The notes under the pieces are model-generated. The model did no database searches, had not been told where the DNA came from, and was given only the letters and a program-made list of their open reading frames with translations. The position numbers and the translations under genes were made by a program. DNA of 6,146 bases from an uncultured Ruminococcus sp. Lineage in GTDB: Bacteria > Bacillota > Clostridia > Oscillospirales > Ruminococcaceae. Below, piece after piece: positions 1-4,300 of the stretch. Each line of letters starts with the position of its first letter. Positions within the stretch are counted from its first letter, which is position 1. The stretch lies in NCBI GenBank assembly GCA_947174085.1, contig CAMWHN010000133.1, forward strand, positions 1 to 6,146, in the 5' to 3' direction.

Positions 1-55
1 ATTGTTGGTGGAACAAGATTTTTTGGAATCTCTATGATAAAGCGTATTCTTGAAA
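1..55 (+). repeat. Direct repeat, left copy (epimerase 5' end)
   Basis: Bases 1-55 are identical to 1922-1976; identity stops at base 56. The repeat may extend left of the window, since the right copy has its own RBS and ATG just upstream of the matching part. The two copies bracket about 1.9 kb of mixed gene fragments. Confidence 0.9.
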
Positions 56-135
56 ATGGACATAATGTAACAATTGATACAAGAGAAAATTATAATAATA
101 TTTTTAATAAAAATATCATATTATTATGGATATAA
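1..135 (+). pseudogene. NAD-dependent epimerase/dehydratase, N-terminal fragment (left-truncated by window, early stop)
   Basis: The frame is open from base 1 to a TAA at 133-135 and encodes 44 residues. It begins with the dinucleotide-binding turn GGTRFFG (residues 3-9 of the visible part), then a helix and a second strand of the form NGHNVTIDTR. This is the start of the Rossmann fold in extended short-chain dehydrogenases (NAD-dependent epimerase/dehydratase family), which act on nucleotide sugars and similar substrates. Family members run to about 300 residues, so a stop after roughly 47 makes this a broken gene. The start codon lies just outside the window; the copy at 1910 shows that it should be ATG three codons earlier. 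After the stop, no frame visibly continues the fold. The family call is fairly safe from the motif. Substrate and original function cannot be told. Confidence 0.6.
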
Positions 136-207
136 ATAAATGCACTTTTGTTAGATATCCCTTTCATCAAATTGCGGCATTTCTCCATTTCGTTTTTTTG
201 TTAATTA

Positions 208-271
208 CTTGACAAACACACAAAAATATGTTAAAATAAAGTTGTGAGAAAACTATTGCGTCAAAGGCACT
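208..271 (+). repeat. Promoter-leader repeat, copy A
   Basis: By hand alignment without gaps, 52 of 64 bases match 3817-3880. Conservation is strongest in the -35 box and in the part that would be transcribed: 26 of the last 29 bases match, and the three differences are all transitions. Weaker similarity (a CATTT-plus-T-run stretch) extends upstream to about 186. Because the transcribed part is better conserved than the spacer, it may encode a structured leader or bind a regulator. It matches no riboswitch class I recognise. Confidence 0.7.
209..237 (+). promoter_or_regulatory. Strong sigma-A-type promoter
   Basis: A perfect -35 box TTGACA (209-214) is followed by exactly 17 bases and a -10 box TAAAAT (232-237). 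A TG two bases upstream of the -10 (TGT-TAAAAT) gives an extended -10. Transcription should start near 244. It faces the small ORF at 306 and, further on, the membrane protein gene at 697. The same promoter with its transcribed leader recurs at 3818-3846. Confidence 0.75.
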
Positions 272-305
272 ATATCTCTTTATTTTGGGAAGGAATCGAG
301 ACATT

Positions 306-431
306 TTGAATATGATAAGACTGAATCAGATTGAAAATTTCTTGGCTATTTTAAAACATTGGCTGAAAATGCATATTCACGATTTTTCTTCTCTTGATGA
401 TGCGATTTCTGCCGCTTTTCATGTTTTTTAG
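306..431 (+). CDS. Possible 41-residue small ORF behind promoter copy A
   Basis: A TTG at 306 (or ATG at 312) opens a 41-codon frame ending with TAG at 429-431. A GGGAAGGA Shine-Dalgarno lies at 287-294, 11 bases before the TTG and 17 before the ATG, so the TTG fits better although the spacing is long. The peptide is rich in hydrophobic and aromatic residues with several histidines (IENFLAILKHWLKMHIHDF), then an acidic-hydrophobic tail; it could form amphipathic helices. I recognise no family. It sits about 60 bases downstream of a predicted transcription start, the best argument for its being translated. It could equally be a remnant of a larger gene or chance. The equivalent position in promoter copy B carries no such frame. 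Confidence 0.3.
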   Translation: MNMIRLNQIENFLAILKHWLKMHIHDFSSLDDAISAAFHVF

Positions 432-696
432 AAAATTATTTACTTTTCTCTTTTGAAATAGGATTACTACAAAAGTGAGTGATGATTTGTTTCAAGCAGA
501 AAGATGGTGCAAAAGTTGCAGAAACCAGCGAGAAAGTGAATGCTGAGAATCGATGTGGTTTTCTTAATGATAGGAATTACTGTTGTAATAAATAATTACT
601 GACTAAATTACCATCCTTAAGAGAAGTAACACTTTCAAAGAAAACGATTGATTATGAAACAAAACAATCTATTGTAATAAACGGAGGAATACTATA
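432..696 (+). other. Low-GC spacer with no convincing gene
   Basis: Between the small ORF and the membrane protein gene I see no clear gene or strong terminator. A 37-codon frame (ATG 482 to TAA 593-595) exists but lacks a good RBS and a recognisable product. The stretch ends in the RBS of the next gene. It is probably degraded coding sequence. Confidence 0.4.
683..688 (+). promoter_or_regulatory. Ribosome binding site of the DUF3592-like gene
   Basis: GGAGGA lies 8 bases before the ATG at 697, an optimal arrangement that fixes the start of the membrane protein gene. Confidence 0.8.
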
Positions 697-1146
697 ATGA
701 TTTGGGAATTGATTTGTGGCATTTTCTTTATGCTGCTTTCCATTGCGATCTTGGTCTTTTCGATCAATCTCCAACGGAGGCGCATCGCAGTCGGCTATAT
801 CCCCTATGTTGGGGTCATTGCGGTCTCAGACATTCATAAGGGACAGATCATTGTCGATTACACTGTAGATGGCAAGTCCTATTCTGCCCCCTTTGACTGC
901 GACATTTATGCCAGAGTCGGCGAAATGCCGCCCGCTGGTCTGAGGGTAAAGGTTATCGTCGATCCTGATGTACCGGATCAGATCTCTAATGTGGAGTTCT
1001 CCCGGCAGTGGGGACGTGGCAATAGCGGTGGTCATAAGTATGTGGACTATGACAAAAAAAAAGATGTCTTTGCTGTGGTTTGCGGTGTGATAATCTGTTT
1101 CTTGTTTGGGATAGACTATATTTTTCAGGCATTTGGCTGGATCTGA
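697..1146 (+). CDS. DUF3592-like small membrane protein
   Basis: This intact 149-residue gene has a strong RBS. An N-terminal hydrophobic helix (residues 1-24) is followed by a short basic stretch (QRRRIAVG), a soluble beta-rich domain of about 80 residues, a polar linker with a lysine cluster (DKKKD), and a second hydrophobic helix (about 123-146). The soluble part has the pattern of DUF3592-type domains: a G-V-I strand, then a V-Y-x-V-D-G-K-x-Y strand pair, and later a G-x-x-V-x-V-x-x-D-P-x-x-P turn (LRVKVIVDPDVPDQ). The soluble domain is probably held at the membrane between the two helices; its side and partner are unknown. GC is near 50 percent against roughly 30 percent in the flanks, and the change occurs close to the gene ends, suggesting recent transfer. 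The family assignment rests on pattern, not a search. Confidence 0.7.
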   Translation: MIWELICGIFFMLLSIAILVFSINLQRRRIAVGYIPYVGVIAVSDIHKGQIIVDYTVDGKSYSAPFDCDIYARVGEMPPAGLRVKVIVDPDVPDQISNVEFSRQWGRGNSGGHKYVDYDKKKDVFAVVCGVIICFLFGIDYIFQAFGWI

Positions 1147-1163
1147 TCCGGATGCGCCGCTCT

Positions 1164-1289
1164 CTGCCAACAAGTAAAAAAGCATTGGGCTTATATCATA
1201 AGACAGGATTTATTAACACAGAAAAATATAATTCAAGTGAATACTCAGACGTATTTATGGTCTTAGATTGGAGCAATTTTATGTTCTAA
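1164..1289 (+). pseudogene. GNAT acetyltransferase, C-terminal fragment
   Basis: One frame from about 1164 to TAA at 1287-1289 encodes TSKKALGLYHKTGF, then a linker, then YSDVFMVLD. This is the closing part of GNAT-family N-acetyltransferases: the helix with A-L-x-L-Y-x-K-x-G-F that helps bind acetyl-CoA, then the final strand of the form Y-x-D-x-F-M-x-L-D. The N-terminal two thirds, including the acetyl-CoA pyrophosphate loop, are missing. Immediately upstream is the high-GC membrane protein gene, so the front of the acetyltransferase was probably lost when that gene arrived. There is no start codon or RBS in a sensible position. The substrate is unknown. Confidence 0.55.
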
Positions 1290-1345
1290 ATGTCAAGAAT
1301 AAGGAAATACTTGTTCTGATTGATACCATTGACCTTGTGAAATAA
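1262..1345 (+). pseudogene. C-terminal tail of an unidentified ORF
   Basis: In a different frame from the GNAT tail, codons from about 1262 to TAA at 1343-1345 read as a plausible protein end (EQFYVLNVKNKEILVLIDTID). It is open back only to 1241 and has no start. It stops 11 bases before the next ATG (1357) with an RBS between, like consecutive genes in an operon. I do not recognise the family, and it may be chance. Confidence 0.25.
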
Positions 1346-1356
1346 GAGGAAATTCT

Positions 1357-1452
1357 ATGAATTTGAAAAATGGCGAAATAGCAATTGATGGTGAATTATT
1401 TTCATCAGGATATACATTTGAAACTTTTAATAAGAGGTGTATTAATTATTAA
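1357..1452 (+). pseudogene. 5' end of a small gene, cut off after 31 codons
   Basis: An ATG at 1357 has a well-placed AAGAGGA RBS (1344-1350). It starts a frame reading MNLKNGEIAIDGELFSSGY and ends at TAA 1450-1452 after 31 residues. The opening looks like a genuine N-terminus of a small cytosolic protein. The reading then stops while the DUF4375-like frame runs on in the +1 register. Either a single gene has suffered a frameshift between about 1385 and 1450, or the start of one gene has been joined to the middle of another by deletion. I favour a join, since the frame-2 sequence here does not obviously continue the same fold. Confidence 0.45.
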
Positions 1453-1888
1453 GTGGATTAATGGCGAAGAAATTGCTATCAAGCAGTTTTCAGGTGAGGA
1501 AATTTGCGAAAAACTTGCACTGGAATTATTTAATTATGACTATTCTGAATGGTTAGCATGGGAGGAATTTTTACAAGTTGCTTGTTTTATCATAGATTTT
1601 GATACAGAATTAGCAATGAATGGCATTTTTAGTTTTCTTGAAAATACAATCAGACGTTATGCATCTCATATTATAACAGCATTTCAAGCAATTGGAGCTG
1701 ATAAAGAAGCGAAATTACTTTCTGAAATATGCAATCTTGCGTCTGTTGGCTTAACAAAAGGAGAATTTTTGAACGAGAATATTATTTCAAAAATAGAAAA
1801 TCTTGAAAATCAATTATATTTATATACTGGATTTGATATTTGGAAATTGCTTTATAATTATTTAGATAATCAAATTAAAAAGCTTTAA
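1385..1888 (+). CDS. DUF4375/DMP19-like protein, probably truncated at the N-terminus
   Basis: The open frame runs from a TTG at 1385 to TAA 1886-1888 (167 codons), but convincing protein begins only near INGEEIAIKQFSGEEIC (about codon 27). It resembles DUF4375 (DMP19-like) helical domains. An acidic/aromatic helix (LFNYDYSEWLAWEEFL) leads to an N-G-x-F turn within AMNGIFSFLENTIRRY, then the helix AFQAIGADKEAKLLSEI and a closing FDIWKLLYNYL. The I-G-A-x-x-x-A-x-L-L pattern and the final I-W-x-L-L-x-x-Y are the reasons for the call. No start codon with an RBS lies in this frame; the nearest RBS/ATG (1350/1357) is in another frame. The gene is therefore probably a fusion remnant or frameshifted copy. 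DUF4375 proteins have unproven function; some sit among toxin-immunity genes, which would suit this setting but is inference. Confidence 0.5.
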   Translation: MMVNYFHQDIHLKLLIRGVLIIKWINGEEIAIKQFSGEEICEKLALELFNYDYSEWLAWEEFLQVACFIIDFDTELAMNGIFSFLENTIRRYASHIITAFQAIGADKEAKLLSEICNLASVGLTKGEFLNENIISKIENLENQLYLYTGFDIWKLLYNYLDNQIKKL

Positions 1889-1921
1889 ATTTTAATTTTA
1901 GGAGAAAATATGAATATTTTA

Positions 1922-1976
1922 ATTGTTGGTGGAACAAGATTTTTTGGAATCTCTATGATAAAGCGTATTCTTGAAA
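1922..1976 (+). repeat. Direct repeat, right copy (epimerase 5' end)
   Basis: These bases are identical to 1-55. Here the 5' context (RBS, ATG) is visible, and divergence begins exactly after the codons for ILE. The repeat marks a recombination junction. Confidence 0.9.
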
Positions 1977-2097
1977 TTTGTAACTGCGAAAAAACAGATG
2001 CTTACAGAAATTACAGCGATTTTTACCAAAAAAGAATTTATGCAGAACATGTCATAAAATTTGTAAAACATTTCCAGATTTTATTAGAACAATACAG

Positions 2098-2134
2098 AAA
2101 CCAGAGAAAGAGATTTTTTCTCTGGTTTTCTTTA
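2098..2134 (+). terminator. Intrinsic terminator of the accessory-gene strand
   Basis: A perfect 12-base stem (2098-2109 with 2117-2128) closes a 7-base loop and is followed by a T-rich run (TTTTCTTTAT). It would end plus-strand transcription coming through the DUF4375-like and truncated epimerase ORFs. Confidence 0.8.
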
Positions 2135-2159
2135 TAGCAATATAATGTGTTTTTTGTAG

Positions 2160-2264
2160 AATACCAGAAATTATTACAATGATTATACTGGTAAGGATGT
2201 GCGAATTATAGAAGCTATTAAAAAAAAAATCTCAGCTAACAACAATGTTGCTGAGATTCTTTAA
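2160..2264 (+). pseudogene. Possible C-terminal tail of an unidentified gene
   Basis: The frame is open from after a stop at 2157-2159 to TAA 2262-2264 and reads as natural protein (YYNDYTGKDVRIIEAIKKKI, then SANNNVAEIL). It has no start codon. Its last codons coincide with the hairpin that terminates asnS on the other strand. The composition is protein-like, but I recognise no family, and chance is a real possibility. Confidence 0.25.
2220..2258 (-). terminator. asnS intrinsic terminator
   Basis: A 9-base stem AATCTCAGC (2228-2236) pairs with 2250-2258, and an inner AACA/TGTT extension carries one bulged base. On the minus strand it is followed by a run of ten T (plus-strand A-run 2220-2229). 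It lies 27 bases past the asnS stop. The plus-strand side is also T-rich (2259-2277), so it may work in both directions. Confidence 0.85.
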
Positions 2265-2284
2265 TATAATTTTTTTATAAATTT

Positions 2285-3655
2285 TTATCGAATAGAACCT
2301 GCTGTTCTTGGGTACATAATCACATCACGAATATTCTGTACACCTGTTACATACATGATTAAACGTTCAAAACCTAAACCAAAACCGCCATGCGGTACAG
2401 AGCCAAATCTTCTTAAATCTAAATAATCGCTGTATAAATCCAAATTCATATTTCTTTCTTGCATAGCAGAAACGAGCTTATCATAATCATATTCACGCTC
2501 ACTACCACCAATAATTTCACCAACACCCGGTACAAGCAAATCAACTGCCGCAACAGTTTTGCCATCAGAATTTTGTTTCATATAGAATGATTTAATTTCT
2601 TTTGGATAATTTGTCACAAATACAGCTTTATTAAATACTTTTTCAGAAATATATCTTTCATGCTCCGTCTGCAAATCACAACCCCATTCTACAGGGTATT
2701 GAAATTTCTCACCAGATTCCTGTAATAATTTAATTGCCTCTGTATAGTCACAAACGGCGAAATCATGAAAGATTAATTCTTCTAATCTTTCGATTAAGCC
2801 TTTTTCAAAATGCTGATTAAAAAACTGCATTTCATTTTGACAAGTTTCTAGTACTTGACGAATCACATATTTAATCATATCTTCTGCAAGTGCAATCACA
2901 TCTGAAAGTTCTGCAAAAGCAACTTCTGGTTCGATATGCCAAAATTCTGCTAAATGTTTTGGTGTATTACTATTTTCCGCACGGAATGAAGGACCAAATG
3001 TATAAATTTTCCCCATTGCCATAGCTGCCATTTCGCCCTCTAACTGTCCGGAAACGCTTAAACCTGCTTTTCTTGCAAAGAAATCATTTGCATAATATTC
3101 TGCTTCGGTTTTATATTCTTGTGTAAAACCATTTGTTGTGACTTGAAACATTTCACCTGCGCCCTCACAATCACTGCCTGTAATTAAGGGCGTATTGACA
3201 TAAACATAATTTTTGCTCTGAAAATAAGCATGAATGGCATTTGCCAACACAGAACGCACACGCATAATAGCATTAAATGTATTTGTTCTGCCACGAAGAT
3301 GTGGCATTGTTCTTAAAAATTCCAGTGTATGGCGTTTTTTCTGGAGAGGATATTCTGCCGGACATGTACCTAATACTGTAATAGATTCGGCATTAATTTC
3401 TACAGAACCATTCTGTCCTGCAACTACTTTTCCTGTAACTTTCAAAGATGTACCTAAAGGCATTGCATTTTCAAACGCAATGCCAGAAGCTTTGTCAATA
3501 ACAATCTGCAAATGGGGCAAACTTGTTCCGTCATTCAATGCGATAAAAGCCATAGTTTTAGAATTTCTGGACGTTCTAACCCAACCGCAAACTGTAACAA
3601 TCTGTTCCAGATAATCTGGATTTACAAAAATTTCTTTAATATCAATATGTTGCAT
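2285..3655 (-). CDS. asnS: Asparaginyl-tRNA synthetase
   Basis: This gene encodes a 456-residue class IIb aminoacyl-tRNA synthetase that charges tRNA-Asn with asparagine in the cytoplasm, using ATP. An N-terminal OB-fold anticodon-binding domain (about 15-100, with VCGWVRTSRNSKTMAFI) is followed by the catalytic domain. Motif 1 lies around 150-158 (YVYVNTPLI), then LSVSGQLEGE (199-208), motif 2 FRAENSN (224-230) with HLAEFWHIEPE, and motif 3 GFGLGFER (424-431). FRAENSN followed by AEFWHIEPE is typical of AsnRS rather than AspRS. Length matches bacterial AsnRS, and no key motif is missing. The ATG at 3653-3655 has an AGAAAGGA RBS (3665-3672) 9 bases upstream. The gene is transcribed alone, away from the decarboxylase gene, and ends in its own terminator. 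No T-box leader is visible. Confidence 0.97.
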   Translation of the reverse strand: MQHIDIKEIFVNPDYLEQIVTVCGWVRTSRNSKTMAFIALNDGTSLPHLQIVIDKASGIAFENAMPLGTSLKVTGKVVAGQNGSVEINAESITVLGTCPAEYPLQKKRHTLEFLRTMPHLRGRTNTFNAIMRVRSVLANAIHAYFQSKNYVYVNTPLITGSDCEGAGEMFQVTTNGFTQEYKTEAEYYANDFFARKAGLSVSGQLEGEMAAMAMGKIYTFGPSFRAENSNTPKHLAEFWHIEPEVAFAELSDVIALAEDMIKYVIRQVLETCQNEMQFFNQHFEKGLIERLEELIFHDFAVCDYTEAIKLLQESGEKFQYPVEWGCDLQTEHERYISEKVFNKAVFVTNYPKEIKSFYMKQNSDGKTVAAVDLLVPGVGEIIGGSEREYDYDKLVSAMQERNMNLDLYSDYLDLRRFGSVPHGGFGLGFERLIMYVTGVQNIRDVIMYPRTAGSIR

Positions 3656-3664
3656 GATATTTAA

Positions 3665-3672
3665 TCCTTTCT
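3665..3672 (-). promoter_or_regulatory. Ribosome binding site of asnS
   Basis: On the minus strand AGAAAGGA lies 9 bases before the ATG at 3655, which supports that start. Confidence 0.8.
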
Positions 3673-3690
3673 AAAAAAAAATAATATCAG

Positions 3691-3711
3691 CCCTTGCCTA
3701 AAGAACGAGGG
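3691..3711 (-). promoter_or_regulatory. Hairpin in the asnS leader
   Basis: CCCTTG (3691-3696) pairs with CGAGGG (3706-3711, one G-U) around a 9-base loop containing CTAAAG. On the minus strand it lies in the asnS leader about 11 bases before a T9 run, so it might act as an attenuator. On the plus strand it is followed by a T-rich stretch and would be terminator-like. The loop also resembles the CTTTAG loops of the IS605-type hairpins at 3991-4008 and 4108-4129, so it may be another element end. Confidence 0.35.
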
Positions 3712-3738
3712 AGTTTTTATTTTACTGACTTAATACTT

Positions 3739-3767
3739 ATTATAGCGCAGTATTCTCACTTCTTAAT
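3739..3767 (-). promoter_or_regulatory. Probable asnS promoter
   Basis: On the minus strand a perfect -10 TATAAT (3739-3744) follows a weak -35-like TTAAGA (3761-3766) with a 16-base spacer. Transcription would start near 3732, giving a leader of roughly 75 bases before the ATG. Confidence 0.45.
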
Positions 3768-3816
3768 TTTCCACACTAACAGTTTGACTTTCGTCATTTG
3801 TGTTTTTTAATTCACT

Positions 3817-3880
3817 CTTGACAAAGATTAAAAAATATGTTACACTAGAAATGTGAGAAAACTGTTGTGTCAAAGGTACT
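3817..3880 (+). repeat. Promoter-leader repeat, copy B
   Basis: It matches 208-271 at 52 of 64 positions. In this copy the start of the presumed transcript, GTGAG (3853-3857), can pair with CTCAC (3879-3883); the second arm is not conserved in copy A. In both copies TTGAC of the -35 box is mirrored by GTCAA inside the leader (3869-3873 here), a possible protein-binding dyad. Confidence 0.7.
3818..3846 (+). promoter_or_regulatory. Sigma-A-type promoter, copy B, facing the decarboxylase gene
   Basis: TTGACA (3818-3823), 17 bases, then TACACT (3841-3846), with a TG upstream of the -10. Transcription should start near 3853 and would run through the IS605-type remnant into the decarboxylase gene, giving a leader of about 450 bases unless it stops earlier. 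Confidence 0.65.
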
Positions 3881-3990
3881 CACTTGTATCTTGAAAAGTT
3901 AAGACAGTAGGTTTGGCTGTGTTACAGTTATGCTTAATATTTTACAAACTGTACGCAATAAAATCAGTTAGTTCAGCAAGTGAACTTCTT

Positions 3991-4008
3991 CATTGTCTAA
4001 AGCCAATG
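3991..4008 (-). repeat. Right-end hairpin of the IS605-type remnant
   Basis: CATTG pairs with CAATG (3991-3995 with 4004-4008) around a loop containing CTTTAG on the minus strand. Next to it, AGTTCA (3970-3975) pairs with TGAACT (3981-3986), forming a second hairpin that spans the presumed element boundary. Confidence 0.6.
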
Positions 4009-4024
4009 GGCTTCCTGCTTGAAC

Positions 4025-4090
4025 GACAGTATAAACGCAATCTCTGTCTTATGCTAACATTATATCACATCTTAATTTATTTGTCAAGAA
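4025..4090 (-). ncRNA. Possible TnpB-type guide RNA (reRNA/omegaRNA-like) relic with its own promoter
   Basis: On the minus strand a promoter starts transcription near 4052. The RNA would begin with the hairpin GACAG/CTGTC (4044-4048 with 4025-4029) and continue into the right-end hairpin at 4008-3991, ending its scaffold-like part near GTTCAC (3985-3980). In TnpB systems the guide RNA is the right end of the element, and the flanking host sequence acts as guide; here that would be about 16 bases at 3979-3964. No nuclease gene is in the window. That an RNA is made is a promoter-based inference; guide function is speculative. Confidence 0.3.
4059..4087 (-). promoter_or_regulatory. Near-consensus promoter inside the IS605-type remnant, firing toward asnS
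   Basis: On the minus strand TTGACA (4082-4087), exactly 17 bases, then TATAAT (4059-4064), with TG upstream of the -10 (TGTGATATAAT). Both boxes are perfect. It is stronger by eye than the asnS promoter and could add transcription into asnS. Confidence 0.8.
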
Positions 4091-4096
4091 TATTTT

Positions 4097-4141
4097 GTCA
4101 ACCTTAACTCACTATCTAAAGCCGGTGAGATTGCGGTTGAC
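4097..4141 (-). repeat. Left-end nested hairpin of the IS605-type remnant
   Basis: An outer stem of seven bases (GTCAACC 4097-4103 with GGTTGAC 4135-4141) encloses an inner stem (CTCAC 4108-4112 with GTGAG 4125-4129). Its loop carries CTTTAG on the minus strand. No T-run follows on either side, so it is not a terminator. Confidence 0.65.
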
Positions 4142-4202
4142 TCTATTTCAAAATACAAGCAAGTTTCTTTCCTGCAACGATTTTGTCAAATTTCTAGTGT
4201 AA

Positions 4203-4208
4203 TATAAT
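4203..4208 (+). promoter_or_regulatory. Possible proximal -10 box for the decarboxylase gene
   Basis: A perfect TATAAT lies 98 bases before the ATG at 4301. The only -35-like hexamer nearby (TTGTCA, 4183-4188) is 14 bases away, too close for a normal promoter, so the call is weak. Confidence 0.25.
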
Positions 4209-4241
4209 TTTTATTCTTTATCAAGCGTTAATCAAGAATTG

Positions 4242-4300
4242 AAAGGAGGAATGTGGCATTCCTGCCCAGCCTGAAGGGTATATCTTGCCACAAAAATTTA
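4242..4300 (+). promoter_or_regulatory. Shine-Dalgarno and hairpin before the decarboxylase start
   Basis: A near-perfect Shine-Dalgarno AAAGGAGGA (4242-4250) lies 50 bases before the ATG at 4301, far too distant if linear. Between them TGTGGCA (4252-4258) pairs with TGCCACA (4286-4292). Folding this out leaves about 9 unpaired bases between Shine-Dalgarno and ATG, a normal spacing. The Shine-Dalgarno also abuts an ATG at 4251 opening a 7-codon peptide (MWHSCPA) and an in-frame GTG at 4253, both too close for ordinary initiation. Confidence 0.5.

Larger units (their letters stand above)
1910..2137 (+). pseudogene. Epimerase 5' end fused to unrelated sequence (second copy)
   Basis: An AGGAGA RBS (1900-1905) and ATG at 1910 start MNILIVGGTRFFGISMIKR, the nucleotide-binding turn of an NAD-dependent epimerase, only 21 bases after the DUF4375-like stop. 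After residue 22 (base 1976) the sequence leaves the epimerase and is unlike the left copy, which continues NGHNVTIDTR. The frame stays open to TAG 2135-2137, giving 75 residues, but the tail is lysine- and aromatic-rich with no recognisable fold and reads into the terminator hairpin. A second frame over the same bases (about 1977-2057) also reads as plausible protein (KKQMLTEITAIFTKKEF), so the tail may be the end of another gene. A transcript and short peptide may be made, but an active epimerase is not possible. Confidence 0.55.
3980..4141 (-). mobile_element. IS200/IS605-type remnant or MITE (ends only, no transposase)
   Basis: Read on the minus strand, this segment starts with a hairpin carrying CTTTAG in its loop (CTCAC/GTGAG), then a promoter, a GACAG/CTGTC hairpin, and an end of the form GGAAGCCCATTGGCTTTAG ending GTTCAC. 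The GAAGCCC-x-CTTTAG-x-GTTCAC layout is characteristic of the right ends of IS200/IS605 (IS1341/TnpB-bearing) elements, and subterminal hairpins are what their Y1 transposase recognises. No TnpA or TnpB codons lie between, so this is either an internal deletion or a non-autonomous mini-element. The exact ends are approximate because such elements make no target duplication. The right-end similarity is from memory of the family, not a search. Confidence 0.55.

Noticed and set aside
430..449. AGAAAA/TTTTCT hairpin after the small ORF, a candidate terminator
   Set aside because: It has only six A-T-dominated pairs and no long T-run; too weak to call.
482..595. 37-codon ORF in the spacer before the membrane protein gene
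   Set aside because: It has no proper RBS and no family resemblance, and lies in apparently degraded DNA.
826..1185. 119-codon minus-strand ORF
   Set aside because: It lies antisense to the well-supported DUF3592-like gene, with no RBS or recognisable product.
3234..3614. 126-codon plus-strand ORF
   Set aside because: It is a shadow of asnS on the opposite strand.
3661..3740. T-box leader for asnS
   Set aside because: There is no T-box consensus or specifier stem in the short leader.
3913..4107. 64-codon plus-strand ORF
   Set aside because: It starts with TTG, has no RBS, and its codons read through the IS605-type hairpins; it is chance coding.
3853..4240. Known riboswitch (lysine, SAM or other) before the decarboxylase gene
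   Set aside because: None of the conserved cores I know is visible; the hairpins are better explained as IS605-type ends.
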